Shown here: positions 47,356-56,888 of the stretch, piece by piece
How positions within the stretch are numbered: position 1 is the first letter of the stretch
Layout: each line of letters opens with the position of its first letter
From: Deltaproteobacteria bacterium
GTDB lineage: Bacteria; Desulfobacterota; Dissulfuribacteria; Dissulfuribacterales; UBA3076
Length of the DNA stretch: 64,000 nucleotides
Direction of reading: 5' to 3'
Assembly (NCBI GenBank): GCA_018399745.1
Contig: JAGYNZ010000008.1
Span: 21,998 to 85,997 of the forward strand
Program-made: the position numbers and the translations under genes
The notes under the pieces: generated by a model
The model's input: the letters and a program-made list of their open reading frames with translations, nothing else
Databases searched by the model: none
Told to the model about the DNA's origin: nothing

Positions 47356-47679
47356 AAACGGGCCTTCCTGGTAATTGTTATAGACAGAGTATTAATTTAT
47401 ATAAATTGAGTAAGATGCGTTAAAAAATAAAGCGAGTAAAGCCTTTTCAGACCTTGCCAGAAAAAGTCTGAGAAATTTTGCAAATACCCATTTTGAATAC
47501 TATAATCGTCTTGTGCGGATAAACAAGTAGTTAGTGTCTGGATGAAAAGGCTGTTCAGGCACAATTTTGAATTCTAAGTTTTGAATTTAAAAAACGAAGT
47601 AAACTTAGTATGTCAATTATCCATGACCTAAATTGAAAAAACATAATTTGGGGTTTCAGGCACTCGTTGCGCTGCTGAT

Positions 47680-47741
47680 CATACTGCATAATACCCGGTG
47701 CAATCCGTGCTTTGGCGACAAAGCAGGTGCCGTGCAGTATG
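47680..47741. other. Imperfect palindrome, possible structured RNA
   Basis: Outer arms CATACTGCA (47680-47688) and TGCAGTATG (47733-47741) match perfectly. Inside, GCTTTG and CAAAGC pair perfectly around the tetraloop GCGA (47715-47718), a GNRA loop. The left arm carries some extra unpaired bases. The structure lies in the 650-base gap between the YkgJ-family gene and the SDR gene, in a locally more GC-rich patch. No T run follows, so a simple terminator is unlikely. Confidence 0.5.
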
Positions 47742-47761
47742 CGGCTTACACCATTATTCTG

Positions 47762-47980
47762 TTATAACCGTTCACAGGTTAAAGGTTTACCGAAAATTTG
47801 AACGGTTGATTCGTGAGTTCTGAATGGAGAAGGCGTGAGAAAAAAAATGAGGAGAGCATATGTCATACCTTCCTAAATTTGAGAACATTGGGGCATGTCA
47901 TCCGCCAGAGACCTAACTCGTAAAGTCAACGGAAGAAGAGTAACCCTGAACGGTGAACCCTGAACCCGTGAACGGTTACC
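47762..47980. repeat. Cluster of short intergenic repeats
   Basis: Contains TTATAACCGTTCAC (47762-47775), TTGAACGGTTGA (47798-47809), then CTGAACGGTGAACCCTGAAC from 47946 and CGTGAACGGTTACC (47967-47980). These are forward and reverse copies of one core, RTGAACRGTTA, and its GAACCCTGAACC relative, seen elsewhere in the window. The cluster directly precedes the SDR gene. Apart from this and the palindrome at 47680, the gap 47356-48009 shows no gene. Confidence 0.65.
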
Positions 47981-48009
47981 TTCTGTTTTATTGCCGAGGA
48001 AAATTATCT

Positions 48010-48897
48010 ATGGGGTCTGAAAACAAGGTCGCCATTGTTACCGGGGCTATAAAAGGGATTGGGCTGGCCACAGCCCTTGAGCTGTCCCGGTCAGGGGTTA
48101 GGTGTGTTTTGCCTTACTACGACTGGCTGGACAGCCTCGAGAGTATGCACAGGTATATGCAGGAAACAGGTATTGACTACCATGCCATTCCGGCCGATCT
48201 TACATGTCATGAGAATGTTAAAAAGGTGATTCACTCCGCGCATGAACGCTTTGGGCGTCTGGATATATTGATTAATAATATAGAGAGGGGCGGATGGCCT
48301 TTGGTTCACGGGCCTTATGTACCGGAACAGTGGAACTTGGAGTTCAAGACCACCGTGACTGCTAAACGTTATCTTTTCGAGGAGGCCTTACCAATGCTGA
48401 AGGCCCATGGGAATGGAGTCGTCGTCAATATTTCATCCATAGCCGGATTAGTGGGAAGGAGTGGACCGGCTGGTCCGGTGTTTAGTGACTGCTACTCGTT
48501 GTCCAATAAGGCAATCCAGTCGCTTACCGAGACCTGGGCAAGATGGGGTGCCCCTGAAGTTAGGGTCAATGAACTCATGTTGGGCTTTGTGGAGACACGA
48601 CATGGACCGGGTACCAGGGGATGGAATATAATGAGTATAGAAGAACAAAAGGCCATAACTGATCATATTCTTTTGCAGCGTACCGGAAGGGTGGAAGAGG
48701 CAGCTAAAGCGGTGTCCTTCCTGGTCTTTGACGCGAGTTTCATGACGGGGGCAACTATACGGATGGACGGGGGCTATATACTCGGGGGAGATAAGGTAAC
48801 GTCTATTCCCAGCGGAGTTGTTGAACCAGGTGAGCCGACTTTTGGAGGGTCCATATTACCCTGGACTCCGGTTGAGAAAAATCAAGATAGATCTTAG
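48010..48897 (+). CDS. Short-chain dehydrogenase/reductase
   Basis: 295 residues from the ATG at 48010 (GAGGA upstream). An earlier in-frame GTG at 47953 lies inside the repeat cluster and is unlikely to be used. Rossmann motif [23 protein letters not shown] (NNAG-like), and catalytic serine region [12 protein letters not shown]. The expected YxxxK reads CYSLSNKAI, so asparagine sits where lysine should be and lysine is one residue late. C-terminal [14 protein letters not shown] fits FabG-like enzymes. The substrate is unknown. Convergent with the dGTPase gene, overlapping by 4 bases. Confidence 0.85.
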   Translation: MGSENKVAIVTGAIKGIGLATALELSRSGVRCVLPYYDWLDSLESMHRYMQETGIDYHAIPADLTCHENVKKVIHSAHERFGRLDILINNIERGGWPLVHGPYVPEQWNLEFKTTVTAKRYLFEEALPMLKAHGNGVVVNISSIAGLVGRSGPAGPVFSDCYSLSNKAIQSLTETWARWGAPEVRVNELMLGFVETRHGPGTRGWNIMSIEEQKAITDHILLQRTGRVEEAAKAVSFLVFDASFMTGATIRMDGGYILGGDKVTSIPSGVVEPGEPTFGGSILPWTPVEKNQDRS

Positions 48898-50000
48898 ACT
48901 ACTGAAGCCGGGATAAAGATCCGCGAGTAAAGATTCTGTGCATAGCGATCGGTCATGCCGGCTATGAAATCACATACCCTGCGTTCATAAGGTGTCTTGT
49001 CGTCGACCTCTACCGCTTCTAATTCAAACATGCGAATATTTTCCCGTATAAAGGCGTCTTTATTTTTTAAAAAAAACTCGTACAGGTCAAAGAGGATTTT
49101 TTTTGCCTTTTCAAACTCATTATGGACCTGAGGTGCCCTGTAAACATTGTCATACAGAAAGCCCCGAAGGCGAATCATCGTTTCATAAAGACAGGGACTT
49201 ATTCCGAGTTCCATCTCACCGTCCACCACCTTCGTACTTGATATCACGTCTTTAATCATGGTAGAGATACGGGTGGCGTGATTTTCTCCCAATACCTCTT
49301 TGCACTCTGAAGGGATATCCTTTTCAGAAATTACTTTGCTTCTGATTGCGTCGTCCAGATCATGGCTCAAATAGCCAATGACATCTGCTATGCGCACAAC
49401 TCTTCCCTCAACAGTCATGGCCCACTTATTTGATTTTTTGGGAATGATTTCTCCGAAACCTTTCGAGTGCTTGAATATCCCGTCCCGCACTTCATAGGTG
49501 AGGTTAAGACCCCGGCCGCCGTTTTCCAGTACATCCACTACTCTCAAGCCCTGACGGGGGTGAGAAAATCCCCCGGGCACGATCTCATTTAAAATAGTTT
49601 CACCGGCATGACCAAATGGGGTGTGACCAAGATCGTGGCCCAAGGCCACCGCCTCTGCCAGATCCTCGTTGAGGCGAAGTGCCCTGGCGATTGTCCTTGC
49701 TATCTCTGATACCTCCAATGTATGTGTCAGACGGGTGCGATAATGATCTCCCATTGGTGACAAAAATACCTGTGTCTTATGCTTGAGACGGCGAAATGAT
49801 TTGGAATAGACGATGCGATCGCGATCCCTCTGAAATGGTGTTCGTATATTACAGGGCTCGACATAATAGAGTCTTCCCTTGGTGTTGCTGCTGAGACAGG
49901 CCTGAGGACAAAGGACCAGACGTTCGCGTTCCTGAATCTCTTCTCTTATAGTTAAGGGTTTTTTCAGCTCTTTATGCCCTAGATGGGAATCCGCATACAT
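48894..50000 (-). CDS. dgt: dGTPase-like HD-domain phosphohydrolase
   Basis: About 368 residues from the ATG at 50000; a TTG at 50036 is an alternative, neither with a strong ribosome site. HD motif: [23 protein letters not shown] and [16 protein letters not shown], plus [16 protein letters not shown], and the N-terminal [24 protein letters not shown] of the deoxyguanosinetriphosphate triphosphohydrolase family. It likely splits dNTPs to nucleosides and triphosphate. It lies 50 bases after the rsmE-manC-pgsA-like group on the same strand. Confidence 0.9.
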   Translation of the reverse strand: MYADSHLGHKELKKPLTIREEIQERERLVLCPQACLSSNTKGRLYYVEPCNIRTPFQRDRDRIVYSKSFRRLKHKTQVFLSPMGDHYRTRLTHTLEVSEIARTIARALRLNEDLAEAVALGHDLGHTPFGHAGETILNEIVPGGFSHPRQGLRVVDVLENGGRGLNLTYEVRDGIFKHSKGFGEIIPKKSNKWAMTVEGRVVRIADVIGYLSHDLDDAIRSKVISEKDIPSECKEVLGENHATRISTMIKDVISSTKVVDGEMELGISPCLYETMIRLRGFLYDNVYRAPQVHNEFEKAKKILFDLYEFFLKNKDAFIRENIRMFELEAVEVDDKTPYERRVCDFIAGMTDRYAQNLYSRIFIPASVV

Positions 50001-50050
50001 ATTTACTTTTATAATGGGACCATTTCTGAAAATCAAGCAGGTTTGGCTTT

Positions 50051-51115
50051 TTATCCACCCGTGCCCTGTTTTTTAACAAGATTATGGGTATTGCGGGCGG
50101 CTTTCCAGTATATATGGATATTGGCCATAGTGTAACAAACACAAAGACCGGTTGTAATCCAGAGAAAGGCGGGAACCGCACTTTTCAACCCATAAAACAC
50201 CCAGCCCAGCAAAAGCGACAGTGAGGCAACAGGTATAATTATATGTCTTTTTATCCATGAGATATCGACTTTTCCCTCTTGTACAGCCCACATGTCAAGA
50301 CCCTGACTTCCAAACTCCAGCGCTGCGATAATGACCACCAGGACGCTCAATTCTTCAGGCGCTAATGGCATCAGGGCAAGCGATAAGAGTGGCAGTATTA
50401 AAGAGGCAATAAGCCTTCCCAGGGCCGGCAATCCCTGTCTAAGACATTCGGGAAGGCCTATAATGAAATACTGGCTGCCAGACATCAGGGTAATGCCCAG
50501 CATAACAAGGCCATATGTAATAATAATCTGTGGCGGTCTCAGTGCCAGCCCCACTGCAAGCCCAAATGCAAAGAGGCCCAATGCCTTTTGCACACGCGCT
50601 GGCAGGTGATGATTTCTCCAGTAGAGGAACGCAGCCAGGGAAAGAGTTGCCAGCAAGGCACTGGACAAAAGTACTATAAGAACTGTTTTGCCCGGGAATA
50701 TATAGGTCATGAAAATCAGGCCCGCTCCTATCATTTGAAGAGTAGTCTTGATTTTTGCGAGTTCAGTGACACGGAGTTGCCTTCTCGATTTAGTGCAGAA
50801 TGTACGGAACTCCGTCACCATGAATTCCCTTAAAAAAATGGGCCATACGATCCACAGGGGAAGGATGCCGAGATCTACAAGGGGTATCAGGGTGACAGCT
50901 ATGAATATCTTGTCGGCTACCGGGTCAAGGAGCCTGCCCAGAGGTGTGCTGCCGTCATGGCGGGCCAGCAGGCCGTCAAAATAATCAGTAAGACCTAAGA
51001 GGGCAAAGCATGCAAGGCCTGTGACCTTTGCCTTGATATCTCCATAGACCAAGAAATACGGAAGGGGTAACAGTATGATACGAAGGACTGTAAGGTGATT
51101 GGCACGGATCTTCAT
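50051..51115 (-). CDS. CDP-alcohol phosphatidyltransferase with extra C-terminal membrane domain
   Basis: 354 residues, roughly twice the size of PgsA. The first about 180 residues hold the family signature [26 protein letters not shown] (DGxxAR...G...D...D), as in glycerophosphate phosphatidyltransferase. The remainder has about five further transmembrane helices and no motif I recognise. It probably makes a phosphatidyl lipid such as phosphatidylglycerol phosphate. Its ATG overlaps the manC stop by one base (TGATG), which means tight coupling. Confidence 0.85.
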   Translation of the reverse strand: MKIRANHLTVLRIILLPLPYFLVYGDIKAKVTGLACFALLGLTDYFDGLLARHDGSTPLGRLLDPVADKIFIAVTLIPLVDLGILPLWIVWPIFLREFMVTEFRTFCTKSRRQLRVTELAKIKTTLQMIGAGLIFMTYIFPGKTVLIVLLSSALLATLSLAAFLYWRNHHLPARVQKALGLFAFGLAVGLALRPPQIIITYGLVMLGITLMSGSQYFIIGLPECLRQGLPALGRLIASLILPLLSLALMPLAPEELSVLVVIIAALEFGSQGLDMWAVQEGKVDISWIKRHIIIPVASLSLLLGWVFYGLKSAVPAFLWITTGLCVCYTMANIHIYWKAARNTHNLVKKQGTGG

Positions 51116-52203
51116 CAGAGATATTTCACAAGACCTTTTTCCTTGATCTTTTCTACTACCTGTTTAACGTCATTGAGTTTGTTCCTCGGGCAGACGAGCA
51201 CCGAATCACCCTCGGCCACAATTACCATATCCTCTATCCCTACAGCCGCCACCAGTACAACACCTTCCGACATGAGCAGACAATTTTTGCACCCAACAGA
51301 GGCCACGATGCCATTAATGGCATTTCCGTCATCATCCTTGATCGATAGATCGTAATAGGTTTCCCAGACTCCCATATCATGCCAGCCGCAATCACATGGG
51401 AAAATTACGACATTAGAGGCCCTTTCCAGAACACCTTTATCCAGAGAATCATCCGGCATTCGGCTATAGTATTGATTGACCATGGATGCCTCCTCTGTTG
51501 AGCCGGAGAGGGAACTGATACGTTCAAGTGCCTCCGCTGCCGCGGGCATCCATTTTTTAAGTGCTTCAAACAATACCCGGGATGAAAAGGCAAAAATTCC
51601 GCTATTCCAGAGAAAATCCCCTGATGAAAGATAATTGAGTGCAGTGTCTCTGTCGGGCTTTTCGTGGAATGCCGAAACGCCGTAGCAGTTTTTATCCCCT
51701 ATCTTGGTTTCCAGCCTGCCGATTTCCACATAACCATAGGCGGTCTCAGCCCTTACGGGCTTTATTCCAAAAGTAACAAGACAAGGGTTGAATCCGGCGA
51801 AGGAAAGCCCGGCATGTAAAACAGACCTGAATTTTTCCTCCTCCTTGATAAGGTGGTCAGAGGGTAAAACTGCTATCAAGCTGCCGGGACAGAGGGACTC
51901 AATCCTGGCTGCAGCCAGGGAAATTGCCGCTGCTGTCCCCTTAGGGCATGGCTCAATAAGTATATTGGATTTGATAAGTTCAGGTAGATCGGCTAATACA
52001 TCTTTTTCCTGGGCCGGTTTTGTAACTACCCAGATCCTTTCCCAAGGAAACATGGGCCGAATTCTGGAAATAGTCTGCTTAAGCAGTGTATCCCGGCTGT
52101 CGATGCAGAGAAACTGCTTAGCTCTGTATTGTCGACTTTTCGGCCACAGTCTGACTCCAAAGCCTCCAGCCAGAACCAGGGCATGACAGCGTTCCAGGCT
52201 CAA
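51115..52203 (-). CDS. manC: Mannose-1-phosphate guanylyltransferase
   Basis: 362 residues. Signature ALVLAGGFGVRLWPKSR with AKQFL, then LIEPCPKGTAAAISLAA, LPSDHLI, FHEKPDRDTAL and WNSGIFAF. It makes GDP-mannose for glycans. No fused phosphomannose isomerase is present. TTG at 52203 is taken as start because GGAGGG lies 6-7 bases upstream and the codon overlaps the rsmE stop (TTGA); a GTG at 52221 would overlap that ribosome site. It ends in a one-base overlap with the phosphatidyltransferase gene. Confidence 0.9.
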   Translation of the reverse strand: MSLERCHALVLAGGFGVRLWPKSRQYRAKQFLCIDSRDTLLKQTISRIRPMFPWERIWVVTKPAQEKDVLADLPELIKSNILIEPCPKGTAAAISLAAARIESLCPGSLIAVLPSDHLIKEEEKFRSVLHAGLSFAGFNPCLVTFGIKPVRAETAYGYVEIGRLETKIGDKNCYGVSAFHEKPDRDTALNYLSSGDFLWNSGIFAFSSRVLFEALKKWMPAAAEALERISSLSGSTEEASMVNQYYSRMPDDSLDKGVLERASNVVIFPCDCGWHDMGVWETYYDLSIKDDDGNAINGIVASVGCKNCLLMSEGVVLVAAVGIEDMVIVAEGDSVLVCPRNKLNDVKQVVEKIKEKGLVKYL

Positions 52204-52961
52204 GATTTTCCCTCCAGGCACGAATTCATCATCGCCGCCAGGGATGCTGCGGCCCCAATAGCCGCGGTTTCAGAACGCAGTGTCCTTATACCCATGGTGG
52301 CTGTGTTAAAGCCAGCTTCCTTACATGTCACAATCTCATCTCTGGCAAAGCCTCCTTCCGGCCCTGTTATAACAGTTACGGGGATAGTATTTTTCTGGTC
52401 TCTCCAAGCGGAAAATAAAGATCGTTTCTTTTCCTCCTCCCATAGGAGAATTTTTGCGCCGGCACAAGGGATCTTTTTAAGGGCATTTCCCAGAGGGGTC
52501 ACAGCATGGATAGTCGGTATAATACTTCCTCTGCACTGTTTCAAAGTCTGTCCGGCAATATCATTCCAGCGGACAAGGTACCTCCTGATTTTTTCGGGAT
52601 CTACTTTTATCACAGTATGTTGAGTAATTACAGGGTATATAGTCTGAACGCCCAATTCTGTTGCCTTTTGTATCATCCAGCCCATACGATCTGCCTTGAG
52701 CAGGGCCACAATCAGGTTGATCGGCAGACAATCATTTGGCTGTTTTGAGACATCTACAATCTGTAAACCGACTTCAGACCTGTTTATCCATATGATTTTT
52801 GCCTTGGCTAATATTCCTGAGCCGTCTACAAGCTCAACACGGTCTCCCGGCCCAAAGCGCTTTACGTGAGTCAAATGATGCGCCTCTCTGCCAGTGAGGG
52901 TAAACGTACTTCTGGCGCCTGAGAGTACATAAGGTGATATCAGAAAGCGAGCAGGGCACAT
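52200..52961 (-). CDS. rsmE: 16S rRNA (uracil-1498-N3)-methyltransferase RsmE
   Basis: 253 residues. N-terminal PUA-like domain (HLTHVKRFGPGDRVELVDG) and a SPOUT methyltransferase domain with KADRMGWMIQKATELGVQTIYPV, VITGPEGGFARDE and MGIRTLRSETAAIGA, where the SAM-binding knot lies. First gene of a three-gene overlapping run on the minus strand. No oddities. Confidence 0.95.
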   Translation of the reverse strand: MCPARFLISPYVLSGARSTFTLTGREAHHLTHVKRFGPGDRVELVDGSGILAKAKIIWINRSEVGLQIVDVSKQPNDCLPINLIVALLKADRMGWMIQKATELGVQTIYPVITQHTVIKVDPEKIRRYLVRWNDIAGQTLKQCRGSIIPTIHAVTPLGNALKKIPCAGAKILLWEEEKKRSLFSAWRDQKNTIPVTVITGPEGGFARDEIVTCKEAGFNTATMGIRTLRSETAAIGAAASLAAMMNSCLEGKS

Positions 52962-53218
52962 AGCATTTTTCAGACTGAATTCAATAACCTTAAGGCCAAT
53001 AAAGAGATTCCAAAAGATATTCCTCTGACTCCACTTATCAGTACGCCGGTCATTTGTGTAATCAATATTCTAAAACAGGTATCCTTATATTATTAAAACA
53101 GTATTATTTCACTACCGGTCATTGAAATCAATGTTTCAGACTTCAAGACGTAAGAGACTTAATCCGATTTAAAGAAAACAGTATAATTCAAATAAAGACC
53201 ACAAGGACTCACAGCCCC

Positions 53219-54958
53219 ATGTCCCATCCGTATTACGACCATGACTATATCTTCCTAATCCTTGAAAAGGAAGGCCTCCTGTCCAGAGAGCAGATAACTA
53301 AATTAACTCCGAAGCTCTCTATACCCAGGCGGAAGGGCAAAGATCTGGTTCAATGGCTGGATTCACTGCAACTCCCACGGGCAGACTCTGCTGATACTAA
53401 TCTCGATGAAGCAGATATTATTTCCCTGATAGCAAGGAATCGTAAATGGAAGTTCAGACGATTGGATCCTTTACGCCTTGATATGGATATCGTGACCAGG
53501 ACACTTCCGGCCTCTTTTGCCAAAAAACGCCTGGTGTTGCCCCTTTCGTGGGAGGATGGCAATCTCGAAATAGTCTGTTATGACCCTGAAGATAGAGAGC
53601 TGCAACAGGATGTCGAGAGGGCCTGCCAGGCGAGAACCTTTATCTCCGTAGCCCCCCGCAGAGACATCGAGCGCATAATAAGTGAATTTTTTGACTTCAA
53701 GCAATCCATCGCAGCTGCTGAAAATGTGCTTAAGATTCCGACAGCGGATATATCTAACCTTGAACAGTATGTGAGGCTGGCAGCTCCGGATCTTGCCTCC
53801 TCAGACAAATACATACAAAAGGCGGTTGACCATCTATTTCAGTATGCCCTGGATCAGCGTGCCAGCGATATTCATATAGAACCAAAGAGAACACAGTCCT
53901 GGATACGTCTTCGAATAGATGGAATCCTGCATACCATATATCGACTGCCGCGGGTGGTGCACGAACCCATATGCACGAGAATAAAAACCATGTCCAGACT
54001 GGATATAGCGGAAAAGCGTCGGCCTCAGGATGGTCGTTTGAAGGTTGCCTGGAAGGAGGATGAAGCGGAGGTCAGGATCTCTACTATACCGGTTGCTTTT
54101 GGTGAAAAGCTTGTGCTGAGGCTGCAAAGCGCAGATATACTCTTCAGCGACTTGAACAAGCTTGGTTTTTCAGAAAGGGATTTTCAGACTTACAAACAAT
54201 TAATTCGGAACAGCCATGGTATAGTACTTGTTACGGGTCCAACAGGAAGTGGAAAGTCGACGACACTTTATTCTACACTTAGATACCTCAGTTCGCCTGA
54301 TTTCAATATTGTTACGGTGGAAGACCCCATTGAGATGGTCTGCGAAGAATTTAATCAGATAGCAGTACAACCACATATAGAAGTGACATTTGCTTCGATA
54401 CTCAGGAATATCCTGAGACAGGATCCCGACATCGTCATGATCGGAGAAATAAGAGATAGTGAAACCGCCCGGCACGCAATACAGGCAGCATTGACCGGAC
54501 ACCTGGTATTTTCCACTTTGCATACTAATGATGCGGTCAGTGCGATTACGAGGTTGAAGGATTTGGGTCTGGATTCTTACCTTATCGCATCCACCCTGAT
54601 TGGAATTGTGGCACAAAGGCTTGTGCGCATGGTCTGCAAATCGTGCGGTAAACCGGTAACAATCCAGGCAGATCAGCTAAGGGCCCTTGGCTACCAGGCA
54701 TCAGAACCTGCACAGGCGAAAAAAGGCACGGGCTGCACCTGTTGCCGCAATACTGGTTATTGGGGCAGAATCGGAATCTATGAGGTCTTGTCTGCCTCTG
54801 ATAAAATCAAAGAAATGATACACCTTGAAGAAAGTGAAGAGGCCATTAAAAAGCAGGCCTTCAGGGATGGAATGATGGCACTGAGGCACGATGCCCTCAG
54901 AAAACTTCTCGCCGGTATAACCACTATGGAAGAGGTGATTGGGGTTACCTTATCATAA
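53219..54958 (+). CDS. Type II secretion / type IV pilus assembly ATPase (GspE/PilB family)
   Basis: 579 residues. N-terminal MshEN-like domain (RRLDPLRLDMDIVTRTLPASFAKK), then the ATPase: Walker A GPTGSGKSTTLYSTLR, the Asp box EDPIEMV, Walker B QDPDIVMIGEIRDSETA, His box TGHLVFSTLHTNDAV and the zinc-binding tetracysteine CKSCG...CTCCRNTGYWGRIGIYE. It powers pseudopilus or pilus extension. No other pil or gsp genes are adjacent, so the system it serves is encoded elsewhere. Confidence 0.93.
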   Translation: MSHPYYDHDYIFLILEKEGLLSREQITKLTPKLSIPRRKGKDLVQWLDSLQLPRADSADTNLDEADIISLIARNRKWKFRRLDPLRLDMDIVTRTLPASFAKKRLVLPLSWEDGNLEIVCYDPEDRELQQDVERACQARTFISVAPRRDIERIISEFFDFKQSIAAAENVLKIPTADISNLEQYVRLAAPDLASSDKYIQKAVDHLFQYALDQRASDIHIEPKRTQSWIRLRIDGILHTIYRLPRVVHEPICTRIKTMSRLDIAEKRRPQDGRLKVAWKEDEAEVRISTIPVAFGEKLVLRLQSADILFSDLNKLGFSERDFQTYKQLIRNSHGIVLVTGPTGSGKSTTLYSTLRYLSSPDFNIVTVEDPIEMVCEEFNQIAVQPHIEVTFASILRNILRQDPDIVMIGEIRDSETARHAIQAALTGHLVFSTLHTNDAVSAITRLKDLGLDSYLIASTLIGIVAQRLVRMVCKSCGKPVTIQADQLRALGYQASEPAQAKKGTGCTCCRNTGYWGRIGIYEVLSASDKIKEMIHLEESEEAIKKQAFRDGMMALRHDALRKLLAGITTMEEVIGVTLS

Positions 54959-55038
54959 GAAAAATTGCTTCGAAGCCTTTTTCTATCATTTTTTTTAAAA
55001 CTCTAAAAGCCGCGTTGACAGGTGTTCCCCTGTCTCTC

Positions 55039-55066
55039 AATAGTGAAGTCTGGACTATTTTTTTTG
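55039..55066 (+). terminator. Rho-independent terminator after the GspE/PilB gene
   Basis: AATAGT (55039-55044) pairs with ACTATT (55054-55059) and is followed by eight T residues. The stem is short and AT-rich but the T run is good, about 80 bases past the stop. A second perfect hairpin, GACAGG/CCTGTC, lies just upstream at 55017-55034. Confidence 0.55.
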
Positions 55067-55178
55067 AAGAATTCTATTAGATTGAATTTGGTATACAGAT
55101 CGGAAATAGAGTAAAAATAAAGAGCCCATACAAAACGCGGGGTTTTTGCAAGGCTCTCATACATATTGGAAAATATTG

Positions 55179-56372
55179 ATGCTGGATCAAGAACGAGTAA
55201 ACAGAGATTATCCTTTGGATGTACAGGTCATCCATTCGGGAACCAGGGAGATTATTCTTATCGGCACGGCTCATATCTCCAAGGATTCGGTCGATTTAGT
55301 CCGCAGGGTGATTGATATGGAAATGCCGGACTGCGTATGCGTGGAACTTGATGCCAAAAGGTATGATACACTGTCCAAAAAGAAACGTTGGGACTCTCTG
55401 GATCTTAAGGAAATTATACGCAAAAAGCAGCTCAGTATCCTGCTGTTTAATCTGATACTGGCTTCCTACCAGAAAAAGCTGGGGGACCAGCTCGGGGTGT
55501 TGCCCGGTACAGAACTTCTGGCGGCAGTGAAGACCGCAGAGGAAAAAGGGATTTCCGTGGCCCTGTGCGATCGTGATGTCAGGGTCACTCTGCGAAGGGC
55601 CTGGCATGCCGTTTCCTTTTTCAAAAAAAATTATCTTTTGGCCAGCATGTTCGCCGGATTGTTTGACAGGACTGAAATCACTGAAGAAAAACTGAACGAA
55701 TTAAAAAAAACAGATGTCCTTTCAGAACTTATGCTGGAACTGGGCAAGGCCCTTCCCGAACTGAAGCGGGTCCTTATCGACGAACGGGATACGTTTTTAT
55801 CCGAAAAAATCAAGAAGGCAGAGGGTGAGAGGATTGTTGCGGTGGTCGGGGCCGGCCACGTCGAGGGAATCAAGAAGGCTTTAGTGGAGGACAGACATGC
55901 ACAGATGGAGGATATTAATGTCATTCCCCCTGTATCCATGGTGTGGAAAGTTATGGGCTGGGTTATTCCCCTGGTCATCTTTACCTCTCTCGGAATAATC
56001 GCATGGCAAAAAGGGTACGATGCAGCCGGCGACAATATGATTTACTGGATCTTGGCTAACGGCATCCCTTCTTCCATAGGTGCAATACTGGCCTTAGCAC
56101 ACCCGCTTACGATTGTTTCCGCCTTTGCCGCATCGCCTGTGACCAGCCTGACGCCTGTTATCGGTGCCGGCTATGTCACCGCCTTTGTCCAGGTTTTGGT
56201 TCAGCCACCGGTAGTCAGTGAATTTGAAACAGTATTGGAAGATATGTCCACATTGACCGGCTGGTGGAAAAATAAGCTGCTTAAAGTCTTCCTGGCCTTT
56301 CTGCTTCCAGGATTTGGAAGCATGATCGGCTCATGGATCGGCGGGTATGAGATCATTTCCAATCTGTTTTGA
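55179..56372 (+). CDS. TraB/PrgY-family membrane protein
   Basis: 397 residues from the ATG at 55179 (GGAAA upstream). N-terminal TraB domain: IILIGTAHISKDSVDLVRR, PDCVCVELDAKRYD, ALCDRDVRVTLRRAW and VAVVGAGHVEGI, with the conserved GTAH, E and D residues seen in TIKI/TraB hydrolase-like proteins. The C-terminal about 130 residues hold three or four transmembrane helices. Related to the Enterococcus pheromone shutdown protein PrgY; function in Gram-negative bacteria is unknown. Confidence 0.87.
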   Translation: MLDQERVNRDYPLDVQVIHSGTREIILIGTAHISKDSVDLVRRVIDMEMPDCVCVELDAKRYDTLSKKKRWDSLDLKEIIRKKQLSILLFNLILASYQKKLGDQLGVLPGTELLAAVKTAEEKGISVALCDRDVRVTLRRAWHAVSFFKKNYLLASMFAGLFDRTEITEEKLNELKKTDVLSELMLELGKALPELKRVLIDERDTFLSEKIKKAEGERIVAVVGAGHVEGIKKALVEDRHAQMEDINVIPPVSMVWKVMGWVIPLVIFTSLGIIAWQKGYDAAGDNMIYWILANGIPSSIGAILALAHPLTIVSAFAASPVTSLTPVIGAGYVTAFVQVLVQPPVVSEFETVLEDMSTLTGWWKNKLLKVFLAFLLPGFGSMIGSWIGGYEIISNLF

Positions 56373-56801
56373 TATATCTCTGATAATTTCCCTCATTGCC
56401 AATGAATAATGACCGGCCACCGGTTTGGACCCGCCTGTTTCTGAGAGACGGCAGACAGATTTTTAGCAAATTCTAAACCCCTGAATCTTTACAAGAGGGG
56501 TTACTACATGTACAACAGATGTATTGTTAGATGAAATACCCCAAAACTGGGTTATTTAACGCATAAACTTTGAAATAACATATAAAGATTTTGAAGATTT
56601 TGATCAGTCAAGGGGCTTTCAGCGGTTTTTTGAATTATTCCACCAGGTTTTAGGCAGGTATTATAATCAGGTATAATAATTGCTCTCAAACTAGTATTTT
56701 TTGCCGAATGCCCTGAGAAATACATTTGTTGTGGTGACAAACGGGTTACTTCTCAGGTCATAGTGAATAAGTTTTAATGAGTTTTGCGGAGGACTCGGAA
56801 C

Positions 56802-56862
56802 GACGGCCCTTTTTCACCATTTTAAAACGGGGCTGTAAGCCCTGAACCGGTGAATGGCCGTC
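56802..56862 (+). promoter_or_regulatory. Three-tier hairpin in the leader of the 12-haem cytochrome gene
   Basis: GACGGCC (56802-56808) pairs with GGCCGTC (56856-56862); inside, TTCACC pairs with GGTGAA, and GGGCT with AGCCC. It ends 12 bases before the ribosome site and 27 before the ATG, a suitable place to control translation or protect the mRNA 5' end. The rest of the gap 56373-56801 has direct short repeats such as AGATTTTGA but no gene. Confidence 0.5.
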
Positions 56863-56888
56863 AATATCTTGGATGGGAGTTGTTAATA

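Noticed and set aside
47680..47741. Integron attC site
   Set aside because: The palindrome lacks the GTTRRRY/RYYYAAC core sites, and no integrase or cassette array is near.
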